42,763 bases of DNA, taken from assembly GCF_008801835.1 (NCBI RefSeq), contig NZ_VZOW01000044.1:1-42763 (forward strand), given 5' to 3'. Each line of letters starts with the position of its first letter. Position 1 is the stretch's first letter. The position numbers were made by a program, and so were the translations under genes. Of the stretch, positions 33,146 to 41,699 are shown piece after piece. The notes beneath the pieces were generated by a model that saw only the letters and a list, made by a program, of their open reading frames with translations, did no database searches and was not told the origin of the DNA. This DNA comes from Cupriavidus pauculus (GTDB lineage Bacteria > Pseudomonadota > Gammaproteobacteria > Burkholderiales > Burkholderiaceae).

Positions 33146-34672
33146 TCAGAGGTCGGCGTCCAGGCCGTCCTGGACCTGTTCGGCGGCGCGGATCACGGCG
33201 CGCGCCTTCGCCTCGGTTTCCCTCCATTCGGCCTCGGGGTCCGAGTCCGCCACGATGCCGGCCGCCGCCTGCACAAAGAGATTGCCGTCCTTGATCACGC
33301 CGGTGCGGATGGCAATGGCCAGATCCATTTCGCCGCCAAACGACAGGTAACCGACCGCGCCGCCATAGATGCCGCGCTTGCGCGGTTCGAGCTCGTCGAT
33401 GATTTCCATCGCACGCACCTTGGGCGCGCCCGACAGCGTCCCGGCCGGGAACGTGGCGCGCAGCACGTCGAGATTGCTCATGCCGTCGCGCAGCGTGCCT
33501 TCCACCGAGCTGACGATGTGCTGCACGTGCGAGTACTTCTCGATCACCATCTTGTCGGTGACCTTGACCGAGCCGGTCTTGGCGATACGCCCGATGTCGT
33601 TGCGCGCCAGGTCGATCAGCATCACGTGCTCGGCGATTTCCTTCGGATCGTTGAGCAGTTCCACGGCAAGCTGCGCATCGCGTTCGGGCGTGCTGCCGCG
33701 CGGGCGCGTGCCGGCCAGCGGGCGGATCGTGACGATGTGCGCGGTTTCGGTCTCGCCATTGTTCTGCGGCGTGCTGACCTTGCGCGTTTCCTGGCGCACC
33801 AGGATTTCGGGCGACGCGCCAACCACCTGGAAGTCGCCGAAATTGTAGAAATACATGTACGGCGACGGATTCAGCGAACGCAGCGCGCGATACAGCGACA
33901 GCGGCGAATCGCGATACGGCTTGATCAGGCGCTGACCGACCTGAACCTGCATCATGTCGCCGGCCATGATGTATTCCTTGGCCTTGTGCACGGCGGTCAG
34001 GTAGTCGTCCTTGGCGAATTCGCGATAGACCTCGGTCTGCACCGACGGGCTGGTGACCGGCACATCGACAGGCTGGCGCAGCTTCATGCGCAGTTCGCGC
34101 AGGCGTTGACGCGCGCGCGGGTACGCCTCTGGCGTGGTCGGATCGGCGTAGACGATCAGGTAGAGCTTGCCGGACAGATTGTCGATCACGGCGAGTTCTT
34201 CGCACAGCAGCAACTGGATGTCGGGCAGGCCGAGGTCGTCCGGCATCTGCTTGTCGGCCAGCTTTTTCTCGATGTAGCGCACGGCGTCGTAGCCGAAGTA
34301 ACCGGCCAGGCCGCCGCAGAAACGCGGCAGTCCCGGACGTAGCGCCACCTTGAAGCGCTTCTCGAATTCCGCGATGAAATCGAGCGGGTTGCCTTCGTGG
34401 GTCTCGACGACCTTGCCGTCGGTAACCACCTCGGTGCGGCGGCCGTAGGCGCGGATCAGCGTGCGGGCGTGCAGGCCGATGAACGAATAGCGGCCGAAGC
34501 GCTCGCCGCCGACCACCGATTCCAGCAGGAACGTATTTACGCCGCGCGTCTGCGACTGCGCCAGCTTCAGATACAGCGACAGCGGGGTTTCGAGATCCGC
34601 CAGCGCCTCGGCGATGATGGGGATGCGGTTGTAGCCCTGGTCGGCCAGCGATTTGAATTCCAGTTCGGTCAT
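33146..34672 (-). CDS. trpE: Anthranilate synthase component I
   Basis: Predicted 508-residue chorismate-using enzyme that makes anthranilate, the first step of tryptophan synthesis. The chorismate-binding core is in the C-terminal half (IRPLAGTRPRG, SHVQHIVSSVEG, GAPKVRAMEIIDELEP, YGGAVGYLSFGG). An N-terminal LLES motif matches the tryptophan feedback site. The ATG at 34672 (MTELEFKSLADQGYNRIP) is the usual start; the open frame continues 48 codons upstream without a typical N-terminus. It is the first trp gene; the 449 bp before it contain no Trp-rich leader peptide. Confidence 0.97.
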   Translation of the reverse strand: MTELEFKSLADQGYNRIPIIAEALADLETPLSLYLKLAQSQTRGVNTFLLESVVGGERFGRYSFIGLHARTLIRAYGRRTEVVTDGKVVETHEGNPLDFIAEFEKRFKVALRPGLPRFCGGLAGYFGYDAVRYIEKKLADKQMPDDLGLPDIQLLLCEELAVIDNLSGKLYLIVYADPTTPEAYPRARQRLRELRMKLRQPVDVPVTSPSVQTEVYREFAKDDYLTAVHKAKEYIMAGDMMQVQVGQRLIKPYRDSPLSLYRALRSLNPSPYMYFYNFGDFQVVGASPEILVRQETRKVSTPQNNGETETAHIVTIRPLAGTRPRGSTPERDAQLAVELLNDPKEIAEHVMLIDLARNDIGRIAKTGSVKVTDKMVIEKYSHVQHIVSSVEGTLRDGMSNLDVLRATFPAGTLSGAPKVRAMEIIDELEPRKRGIYGGAVGYLSFGGEMDLAIAIRTGVIKDGNLFVQAAAGIVADSDPEAEWRETEAKARAVIRAAEQVQDGLDADL

Positions 34673-35121
34673 GTCGATCCTCGTCTTGCGGCGCCGGCCA
34701 GTCGGGTCGGTTCGGGCGGCACCGGGATGTCTCGGCAGGGGAGGGCGACAGGCTGCGTCAACCCGCCCCGGAGGGCGGACCGTGGTGCACACGACTTCGC
34801 AAAAAGCTGCGCACACGGCCGGGCGATGGCGTGTGGCGCGTTCTAGAGGCTAACCGTAGCACAGGCGCAGACAGGAGCAACCGGAACTACGGCGCTGGCG
34901 GAAGGATCTGCCGGGGAAGCCGGTCATCGGACCGGTCCGGCGGAGCTTGCGGATATCGATCCCGCAGATGACTGCAGGGCCGGATATATCGCGGCAAGCC
35001 CGTCAGGAAACTCGCGAACGCACTTTACGCCTGTTCAGAGGCGCGCCAGCGACGCCAGGGCCAAGCCTGCCGATCACTGCCAGAAAAGATGCGTTTGCGG
35101 TTGAGGAACATTGAATGGTGT
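34673..35121. other. 449-bp gene-free leader region between gph and trpE
   Basis: No supportable gene is present. The minus strand was inspected for a trp attenuator; no short frame with tandem TGG codons was found. GC-rich hairpin-capable segments occur (for example CCGCCC at 34763-34768 pairing with GGGCGG just downstream, and palindromic GACCGGTCC near 34930), without T-runs. A separate trp promoter probably lies here, but no convincing -35/-10 pair was seen. Confidence 0.5.
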
Positions 35122-35862
35122 TCAGCGTTGGGTTGTCCGATGTGCGGCGAGAAGCGCCGCCACGCGGGCAATGTCGGCGACTATACCATCGGCGTCGACG
35201 GCTTGTACAGGGTTGCCATGGTTGTAGCCATAAGGCATCAACAGCACTCCCATGCCGGCCGCCCGGGCCGCGCGCGCGTCGTTTTCGGAGTCGCCGATGG
35301 CCAGCACCGCTGCCGGATCCAGCCGGAACACTTCGGCCACCTTGAGCAGCGGATAGGGATCGGGCTTGCGCAGCGCAAACGCATCGCCGCCGTAGACGAG
35401 TTCGAAATACTGCGCCAGGCCGGTCTTGGCCAGCAGCGGCTCGGTGAAGTTCCACGGCTTGTTGGTGACGCACGCCATGCGCAGCCCCAGCGCCTTCAGC
35501 GCCTCAAGCCCTTCCCGCACGTTCGGATAAACGTTCGAGAACTGCCCGTTGATGCGCACGTATTCGCGGTCATAGAGCGCGTAGGCATCGGCGAAGAGGC
35601 TGTTGGCGTGCAGCGGGCTGAAGCGCGCGTCGAGTACGCGGCGGATCAGGTTTTCCGAACCCTTGCCGACAAAGCTGACGATCTCCTGCGCGGACATCGG
35701 CTCGACCGGCCCCAAATGCGGATGCTGGTGCACCAGCGCGAGCAGCATTGCATTGACCGACGCATGGAAGTCGCCAGCCGTATCGACCATGGTGCCGTCG
35801 AGGTCGACGATCACCGCCTGGATGCCGCTCCAGTCGGTACGGCGCAGGATTTCGAGGCTCAT
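35122..35862 (-). CDS. gph: Phosphoglycolate phosphatase (HAD family)
   Basis: Predicted 246-residue haloacid-dehalogenase phosphatase. Motif I is VDLDGTMVD with the nucleophile and acid aspartates, and the C-terminal IGDSENDARAARAAG is motif IV. It would hydrolyse 2-phosphoglycolate. The ATG at 35862 is chosen because GGAGG lies about nine bases upstream, in the 16-bp gap after rpe. The frame extends upstream into rpe but without a better start. The rpe-gph-trpE order is common in Burkholderiales. Confidence 0.93.
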   Translation of the reverse strand: MSLEILRRTDWSGIQAVIVDLDGTMVDTAGDFHASVNAMLLALVHQHPHLGPVEPMSAQEIVSFVGKGSENLIRRVLDARFSPLHANSLFADAYALYDREYVRINGQFSNVYPNVREGLEALKALGLRMACVTNKPWNFTEPLLAKTGLAQYFELVYGGDAFALRKPDPYPLLKVAEVFRLDPAAVLAIGDSENDARAARAAGMGVLLMPYGYNHGNPVQAVDADGIVADIARVAALLAAHRTTQR

Positions 35863-35878
35863 GCCAAGCGCCTCCGGA

Positions 35879-36580
35879 TTACTTGCCGGCGCGGGCCAGC
35901 TCGGCGCGCAGCGCGGCAATGATGCCCTTGTAGCCGCCGTCGGCGTCCGGCTTGCCGAACACCGCGGATCCCGCAACAAAGGTGTCCGCGCCAGCCGCCG
36001 CGATTTCCGCGATGTTGTCGACCTTCACGCCGCCGTCCACCTCCAGAAGGATCTGGCGGCCGGTCCGTGCGGTGTATTCGTCGATGCGGGCGCGCACGGC
36101 GCGCAGCTTGTTGAGCGTCTCGGGGATGAACGACTGGCCGCCGAAGCCCGGATTCACGGACATCAGCAGGATCACGTCGAGCCGGTCCATCACATGGTCC
36201 AGATGGTGCAGCGGCGTGGCCGGATTGAATACCAGTCCCGCCTGGCAGCCGTGGTCGCGGATCAGCGCAAGCGAGCGGTCGATGTGATCGCTCGCCTCCG
36301 GGTGGAAGGTGATGATATTGGCGCCCGCCTTGGCGAAGTCGGGAATGATGCGGTCCACCGGGCGCACCATCAGATGCACGTCGATCGGCGCGGTCACGTG
36401 CGGGCGGATCGCCTCGCAAACCAGCGGGCCCACAGTCAGGTTGGGCACGTAGTGGTTGTCCATCACGTCGAAGTGGATCCAGTCGGCGCCCGCCTCGGTA
36501 ACACGGCGCACTTCCTCGCCCAGGCGGGCGAAGTCGGCGGACAGGATGGACGGCGCGATGCGGAAAGTGGGCTGGCTCAT
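35879..36580 (-). CDS. rpe: Ribulose-phosphate 3-epimerase
   Basis: Predicted 233-residue TIM-barrel epimerase of the pentose phosphate and Calvin pathways. The motifs APSILSADF, WIHFDVMD (metal-binding His and Asp), DVHLMV, VNPGFGGQ and EVDGGV are all present. The start ATG is at 36580. It is transcribed with gph and divergent from apaG. Confidence 0.97.
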   Translation of the reverse strand: MSQPTFRIAPSILSADFARLGEEVRRVTEAGADWIHFDVMDNHYVPNLTVGPLVCEAIRPHVTAPIDVHLMVRPVDRIIPDFAKAGANIITFHPEASDHIDRSLALIRDHGCQAGLVFNPATPLHHLDHVMDRLDVILLMSVNPGFGGQSFIPETLNKLRAVRARIDEYTARTGRQILLEVDGGVKVDNIAEIAAAGADTFVAGSAVFGKPDADGGYKGIIAALRAELARAGK

Positions 36581-36775
36581 GATGGTGGGGCCTCGGTGAA
36601 TCGGCCGGAAAGCGGCAAAGTGGGGGAATCGGGCGCGTATTTTACGCCGGTCCGGTCGCGGCCGCCCCGGCGGCGGGCGCGCAACGGGCCGCTTGCCGCT
36701 GCCCAGCCCTTGCCGCACAATGCGCAACACTTGGCCGCCTCGCGTGGCCTGCCCACCATCCTCACCCGTCGAACA

Positions 36776-37150
36776 ATGAGCGAGTACGCTTTTTCCGTCG
36801 CCGTACGCACCCAGTACATGGCCGACCAGTCCGATCCGGACCGCGGGCGCTACGCATTCGCGTACACCATCACCATCCACAACACCGGAGAAGTGGCGGC
36901 ACAGCTGATTTCGCGTCACTGGATCATCACGGACAGCGACAACACCACCCAGGAAGTTTCCGGGCTGGGCGTGGTTGGGCACCAGCCATTGCTCAAGCCG
37001 GGCGAGCACTTCGAGTATTCGAGCTGGGCGACGATCTCGACGCCGGTTGGGTCGATGAAGGGCGAGTACTTCTGCGTGGCCGAGGACGGCCACCGCTTCG
37101 AGGCGCCGATTCCGGAATTTGCACTGGTTCTGCCGCGCATGCTGCATTGA
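36776..37150 (+). CDS. apaG: Co2+/Mg2+ efflux-related protein ApaG
   Basis: Predicted 124-residue protein consisting of one ApaG (DUF525) immunoglobulin-like beta domain. Characteristic segments are YTITIHNTGEVAAQLISRHWIITD, VVGHQPLLKPGEHFEYSS and GSMKGEYFC. The molecular function is not established, although the gene is linked to cobalt resistance in enterobacteria. The ATG at 36776 gives the normal length; an open frame extends far upstream through rpe in antisense and is not coding. Confidence 0.95.
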   Translation: MSEYAFSVAVRTQYMADQSDPDRGRYAFAYTITIHNTGEVAAQLISRHWIITDSDNTTQEVSGLGVVGHQPLLKPGEHFEYSSWATISTPVGSMKGEYFCVAEDGHRFEAPIPEFALVLPRMLH

Positions 37151-37183
37151 ACCGCGCGGCGGACGCGCACCGGGCGTGGGAAC

Positions 37184-37381
37184 CTACGCGTCCGGGCCGC
37201 TGTCTGCGTCCTTCGGTGCGGGATTGGCGCGCGACGGATGATCGCTTGGCGCGCGTGTGGGACGCGGGTTCTTCTTGGCGGTCCCCATCGTCCACACCAC
37301 GATGAATATCAGCAGCAACAGCGCCACGCCGGCTTCGGCGGCCAGCAGCAGGGTGGGATGGTTTTCGAAGAACTGGCTCAT
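37184..37381 (-). CDS. Small single-span membrane protein, unknown function
   Basis: Predicted 65-residue protein with one hydrophobic segment (about residues 11-32, LLLAAEAGVALLLLIFIVVWTMG) followed by a basic, Pro-rich polar tail. It lies alone between the convergent end of apaG and the divergent mltA. It is kept because it does not overlap another gene and shows a clean membrane-anchor plan; the Shine-Dalgarno is weak. No family was recognised. Confidence 0.55.
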   Translation of the reverse strand: MSQFFENHPTLLLAAEAGVALLLLIFIVVWTMGTAKKNPRPTRAPSDHPSRANPAPKDADSGPDA

Positions 37382-37470
37382 CTCGATAGGGGCGGTCGAC
37401 GCGACGGATTGAGATTGTAGGACATACGCGACGCGCCGGACCGCGCCACCGCCGGAACCTCGCGCGCGTC

Positions 37471-38649
37471 ATGCAGAGAACGAATCAGATGGCATATCAG
37501 CATTCCCAGCGCGCCCCCCGCGCACTTTCGATTTCGTCGACTTCGCGTCAGCGTCGGTACGATTGGCTGGCCCTGACGGCATCGGCCATCGGCGCGGCGT
37601 TGCTGGCCGGTTGCATGAGCGGCCCGCCGCCACGCATCCTGGGTCCCGGCGGCACCGCCCCGGGCACCACGGCGCCGTCCGCATCGGCGGCAGGCCGTCT
37701 GCAGCCGGCAAGCTGGACCGAGATCGGTGGCTGGAGCCAGGATGATGTGCGCGCCGCGTGGCCGGCGCTGCAGGCCAGTTGCCAGGCCCTGAAAAAGAAG
37801 CCGGAATGGAATCGCGTCTGCACGACGGGGCTGATGGTCGATGCTGGCGACCTGAACGCCATGCGCAAGTACTTCGAAACCAATTTCCAGCCATACCGCG
37901 TGGTCAATACCGATGGGACCGACAGCGGCTTGATCACCGGTTACTACGAGCCGATCCTGCACGGATCCCGCTCGCGCCAGGGCCAGTACCAGATCCCGCT
38001 GTACAAGCGGCCGCCGCAACTGGGCCGTGGCGCCTTGCCTGCGCGGGCCGAACTGTTGCAGAACCCGGCGTTGCGCGGCAATGAACTCGTATATGTGGAC
38101 GACGCGGTGGAAGCCGCGTTCCTGCAGATCCAGGGATCGGGTCGCATCCGTCTGACCGACGGCACGATGATGCGGGTGGGGTTTGGTGGCACCAACGACC
38201 AGCCTTTCCGCTCGTTCGGCAAATGGCTGCTCGACCGCGGCGAGATCACGCCTGCCCAGGCCACAATGCAGGGCATCAAGGCATGGGCGCGCGCCAACCC
38301 GGGCCGCGTCGACGAGATGCTCAACGTGAATCCTCGCTTCGTGTTCTTCCGTGAACTGCCGCCGAGCAACGATGGGCCGGTGGGCGCGCTTGGTGTGCCG
38401 CTGACTGCGGAGCGGTCGATTGCGGTGGATCCCGCCACGATTCCGCTCGGTGTGCCGGTGTTCCTGTCGACGACGCGCCCGCTTTCCGTCGAACCGATCC
38501 AGCGCCTGATGTTCGCGCAGGACACCGGCTCCGCCATCAAAGGCGGCGTGCGCGCCGACTTTTTCTGGGGCGCCGGCGATGCTGCCGGCGAAACCGCGGG
38601 GCGCATGAAGCAGGGCGGCCGCATGTGGGTGCTGATGCCGCGCAGCTGA
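37471..38649 (+). CDS. mltA: Membrane-bound lytic murein transglycosylase A (lipoprotein)
   Basis: Predicted 392-residue murein-cleaving enzyme attached to the outer membrane. A lipobox LLAGC places the acylated Cys at about residue 48. The MltA barrel (LITGYYEPIL, IQGSGRIRLTDG, VNPRFVFFRE) is followed by the 3D domain (QDTGSAIKGGVRADFFWGAGDAAG), which holds the essential aspartates. The start could be the ATG at 37471 or one at 37489 (MAYQH); both leave the signal sequence intact, and the unusually long n-region suggests the later start is possible. Confidence 0.93.
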   Translation: MQRTNQMAYQHSQRAPRALSISSTSRQRRYDWLALTASAIGAALLAGCMSGPPPRILGPGGTAPGTTAPSASAAGRLQPASWTEIGGWSQDDVRAAWPALQASCQALKKKPEWNRVCTTGLMVDAGDLNAMRKYFETNFQPYRVVNTDGTDSGLITGYYEPILHGSRSRQGQYQIPLYKRPPQLGRGALPARAELLQNPALRGNELVYVDDAVEAAFLQIQGSGRIRLTDGTMMRVGFGGTNDQPFRSFGKWLLDRGEITPAQATMQGIKAWARANPGRVDEMLNVNPRFVFFRELPPSNDGPVGALGVPLTAERSIAVDPATIPLGVPVFLSTTRPLSVEPIQRLMFAQDTGSAIKGGVRADFFWGAGDAAGETAGRMKQGGRMWVLMPRS

Positions 38650-38713
38650 TCCCACGCCGATCAAGCGAGCGTCGTATGGCTAGGGGGCGAGCGCCTCGCG
38701 TCCCCTCCCGCCC

Positions 38714-38737
38714 CGGTGTGGCCCTCGGTGTGGCCCT
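38714..38737. repeat. Tandem 12-bp duplication between mltA and paaK
   Basis: CGGTGTGGCCCT occurs twice back to back (38714-38725 and 38726-38737) in the gap between convergent genes. No function is apparent; it may be slippage. Confidence 0.6.
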
Positions 38738-38770
38738 GCTTCATAATCGGCAGAGCCGCCCGAGCCTCTG

Positions 38771-40075
38771 TCAGCGCGGCCGGTTGTCGACGATGCGGCG
38801 CGCCTTCCCGACCGAGCGCTCGACGCCGCCTTCGGGCAGGATCTCGATCGCAGCCGTTACGCCGATGTAGGCCTTGATATCGTGCGCCAGCACCGATTGC
38901 GCTTGGCCAGCGATCGCCGGATCGGCGCCATGGTTGCATTCGACGCGCACGGTCAGGGTATCGAGCGGACCTTCCTTGCCCAGCACGCACTGGTAGTGCG
39001 GCGCAAGTTCGCTGTGTTTGAGGATCAATTCCTCGATTTGCGACGGAAACACGTTGACGCCCCGCACGATCATCATGTCGTCGGTGCGGCCGGTGATCTT
39101 CTCCATCCGCCGAAACGCCGCGCGCGCCGTTCCTGGTAACAAGCGCGTCAGATCGCGGGTGCGATAACGGACCACCGGCATCGCTTCCTTGGTCAGCGAT
39201 GTGAAGACCAGTTCGCCGAATTCGCCATCTGGCAGCACTTCGCCGGTATCCGGATCGATGATCTCCGGATAGAAGTGATCCTCCCAGATTGTGGGGCCAT
39301 CCTTGGTTTCCGCGCACTCGTTGGCCACGCCCGGGCCCATCACTTCGGACAATCCATAGATGTCGACCGCCGATATTCCCATGCGCTTCTCGATGGCCAG
39401 CCGCATTTCGGGCGTCCACGGCTCGGCGCCGAAAATACCGATGCGCAGCGACGTCGATGCCGGGTCGATGCCCTGGCGCTCGAGTTCGTCGGCAATGGCC
39501 AGCATATAGCTGGGCGTCACCATGATGATCTCGGGCCGGAAATCCTGGATCAATTGCACCTGGCGCTCCGTCTGGCCGCCGCCGAACGGGATTGCCGTCA
39601 GGCCGGCTTTCTCGACGCCGTAGTGTGCGCCCAGTCCGCCCGTGAAAAGCCCGTAGCCGTAGCTGATGTGAACTTTGTCGCCACGCTTGGCGCCCGATGC
39701 GCGGATCGAGCGCGCCATCACGGTCGCCCACGTATCGATGTCGCGCAGCGTATAGCCGACCACGGTTGGTTTGCCGGTGGTCCCCGACGATGCGTGGATG
39801 CGCGCGATGCGGTCCTGGGGCACGGCAAACATGCCGAATGGATAGTTGTCGCGCAGATCCTTCTTCGTCGTAAACGGAAATCGCGCTAGGTCCGCCAGGG
39901 ACCGGAGATCGTCTGGGTGTACGCCGGCATCTTCGAACTTGCGCCGATATACCGGCGAGTTCTCGTAGGCATGGCGTAACGACCATTTGAGGCGGTCAAG
40001 CTGCAGTGCCTGAAGATCCTGCCGGCTAGCGGTTTCGATCGGCTCCAGGGGCAGGTCGGTAAGGCGCGTACTCAT
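38771..40075 (-). CDS. paaK: Phenylacetate-CoA ligase
   Basis: Predicted 434-residue AMP-forming ligase that makes phenylacetyl-CoA, the first step of aerobic phenylacetate breakdown. The ATP/AMP-binding motif SSGTTGKP is at 96-103, with YGLSEVMGPGVANEC and YRTRDLTRL further on. The ATG at 40075 is chosen because GGAG lies six bases upstream; an in-frame GTG at 40087 lacks one. It is the last gene of paaG-paaI-paaK. The ring-epoxidase genes paaABCDE are not in the window. Confidence 0.96.
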   Translation of the reverse strand: MSTRLTDLPLEPIETASRQDLQALQLDRLKWSLRHAYENSPVYRRKFEDAGVHPDDLRSLADLARFPFTTKKDLRDNYPFGMFAVPQDRIARIHASSGTTGKPTVVGYTLRDIDTWATVMARSIRASGAKRGDKVHISYGYGLFTGGLGAHYGVEKAGLTAIPFGGGQTERQVQLIQDFRPEIIMVTPSYMLAIADELERQGIDPASTSLRIGIFGAEPWTPEMRLAIEKRMGISAVDIYGLSEVMGPGVANECAETKDGPTIWEDHFYPEIIDPDTGEVLPDGEFGELVFTSLTKEAMPVVRYRTRDLTRLLPGTARAAFRRMEKITGRTDDMMIVRGVNVFPSQIEELILKHSELAPHYQCVLGKEGPLDTLTVRVECNHGADPAIAGQAQSVLAHDIKAYIGVTAAIEILPEGGVERSVGKARRIVDNRPR

Positions 40076-40139
40076 GAATGTCTCCACTTCCGGGGGGCGC
40101 TACGTTGGCGCGAAGCGAGTTGCCAAGGCGGACCAAGGT

Positions 40140-40574
40140 TCAGGACGGCGCGATGACGTGTCCCTTGATTTGTGCCGACTTGCCGCGAAACATTGCGACG
40201 GGCTCGCCGGCGCGATTTACCACCTTGATGTCATAAATTCCGTGCCGGCCCGACAGTACCTGTTCAACAGCTTCGGCAGTCAGTACATCGCCGCCTTGCA
40301 CCGGGCGCAGGAAGTCGATCGAACAACCGGAGGCCACCGTGCTGATGTTGTAGCTGTTGCAGGCGAACGCGAAAGCCGAGTCAGCGAGCGTGAACATCAG
40401 CCCGCCATGGCAGATGGCATGGCCATTCAGGAATTCGGTTCGCACCTCCATCGACAGACGCGCATAACCTGGGCGTACCTCTTCCAGCACCATGCCCAGC
40501 CAGCGGCTGCAGGCGTCCGATTCGTACATGGCGCGGGCCGTGGCTTCGGCCAGCGCCTGGGGATCGTCAATCAA
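40140..40574 (-). CDS. paaI: Hydroxyphenylacetyl-CoA thioesterase PaaI
   Basis: Predicted 144-residue hotdog-fold thioesterase that rescues CoA from dead-end intermediates of the phenylacetate pathway. The helix HGGLMFTLADSAFAFACNS carries the catalytic Asp and the HGG motif. No ATG is available near the expected start. A TTG at 40574, with GGAG six bases upstream, gives the usual beginning (IDDPQALAEATARAMY) and is preferred; another TTG at 40586 would add four residues but has no Shine-Dalgarno. It lies 33 bp after paaG. Confidence 0.92.
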   Translation of the reverse strand: MIDDPQALAEATARAMYESDACSRWLGMVLEEVRPGYARLSMEVRTEFLNGHAICHGGLMFTLADSAFAFACNSYNISTVASGCSIDFLRPVQGGDVLTAEAVEQVLSGRHGIYDIKVVNRAGEPVAMFRGKSAQIKGHVIAPS

Positions 40575-40607
40575 ATGAGTCTCCAATTCAGTGGAAGGGA
40601 GTCGGGG

Positions 40608-41450
40608 TCAAGCGCCGGTGAAGCGTGGTGCGCGCTTTTCCAAGAAGGCATTGACGCCTTCGGTGTAGTCATGTGAGCGGCCCAGATCGCGCTGGAGGTC
40701 CCGCTCGAGATCGAGCTGTGCGTCCAGCGAATTGGTGGCGCTGGCATACATGGCCTGCTTGATCGCCGCCAGCGCGCGCGTGGGTTGCGCGGCGAGATGG
40801 GTTGCCAGGGCCATCGCCTGTTCGGACAGCAAGGGATCGTCCATGACTTCCCACACCAGTCCCCACTTCTCTGCGTCTTCGGCGCTGAGCTTGTCGCCCG
40901 TCATGGCCAGGCCGAGCGCCCGCGCCAGCCCCACGCGCTTCGGCAGCAACCACGTGCCGCCGGAATCGGGCACGAGCCCGATCTTGACGAACGCCTGGAT
41001 GAAGCTGGCCGATTTGGCTGCGAGAACGATGTCGCAGGCCAGCGCGAGATTCGCGCCCGCGCCGGCGGCGGTGCCATTGACGGCGGCGATAACCGGAAGC
41101 GGTAGCGCTTGCAGACGCCTCACCAGCGGGTTGAACCAGGTGTCGATAAGTTCGCCGAGATCCGTTGCGTTGTCCGGGCTGAAGTCGAGATCGGCCAGAT
41201 CCTGCCCCGCGCAGAATCCGCGCCCAGCGCCGGTCAGCAACAACGCGCGGGCGCCACCCGCTTCGGCATGGTCCAGCGCCTGCACCAGGCTGCGGTGCAT
41301 GTCGCGTGTAAAGCTGTTGAGCTTTTCCGGCCGATTGAGCGTGACCACCGCCACATCGCCGTGCCATCGCAGCAAAATCGGGCCGGACTCAAGCTGGACG
41401 CGCGCCTGCGAATGGGCCGGGTTTGGGGGCATGGTTGTCTCCTGCGCCAT
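40608..41450 (-). CDS. paaG: PaaG, 2-(1,2-epoxy-1,2-dihydrophenyl)acetyl-CoA isomerase
   Basis: Predicted 280-residue crotonase-fold isomerase that converts ring-1,2-epoxyphenylacetyl-CoA to the oxepin form. The oxyanion-hole segments FCAGQDLADL (79-88) and GTAAGAGANLALACD are present. IGLVPDSGGTW (157-167) has Asp where hydratases have Pro-Gly-x-Gly, a PaaG feature. The ATG at 41450 is chosen because CGGAGAA lies close upstream. It is the first gene of the paaG-paaI-paaK operon and follows the palindrome-containing promoter at 41527-41555. Confidence 0.92.
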   Translation of the reverse strand: MAQETTMPPNPAHSQARVQLESGPILLRWHGDVAVVTLNRPEKLNSFTRDMHRSLVQALDHAEAGGARALLLTGAGRGFCAGQDLADLDFSPDNATDLGELIDTWFNPLVRRLQALPLPVIAAVNGTAAGAGANLALACDIVLAAKSASFIQAFVKIGLVPDSGGTWLLPKRVGLARALGLAMTGDKLSAEDAEKWGLVWEVMDDPLLSEQAMALATHLAAQPTRALAAIKQAMYASATNSLDAQLDLERDLQRDLGRSHDYTEGVNAFLEKRAPRFTGA

Positions 41451-41526
41451 ATGGTTCTCCGGGACGGTCGAATGTGGATGCGTTGCCACGGCGTGCCGCT
41501 GGGTCATTGTAGGTAGCCCCGCGGTC

Positions 41527-41555
41527 ATTAAATAAACCGACCAGTCGGTCGGCAA
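41527..41555 (-). promoter_or_regulatory. paaG promoter with a TetR-type operator in its spacer
   Basis: On the minus strand, -35 TTGCCG (41550-41555) and -10 TTTAAT (41527-41532) are exactly 17 bases apart. The spacer contains the palindrome ACCGAC-CA-GTCGGT (41536-41549). Such ACCGAC/GTCGGT palindromes are typical of TetR-family operators, including PaaR-type repressors of phenylacetate genes in Burkholderiales. Binding would block RNA polymerase. The regulator gene itself is not in the window. Confidence 0.75.
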
Positions 41556-41699
41556 ATATTAGTCGGCTTGGGGCGGGGGCGCAAGAGTGTGGCGGCGCGA
41601 GGCCGGGCTGGCGCGTAGTCGTCTTGACCGTCATTCACTGCGCGGGAGAGTATCGGTGCACTGCCAACAGGACAGAACCATCGATTGCTAGGAGAAGAC

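Noticed and set aside
34673..34816. Upstream extension of trpE or a trp leader peptide
   Set aside because: The in-frame extension lacks Trp codons in tandem and does not resemble known TrpE N-termini; no attenuator with a T-run was seen.
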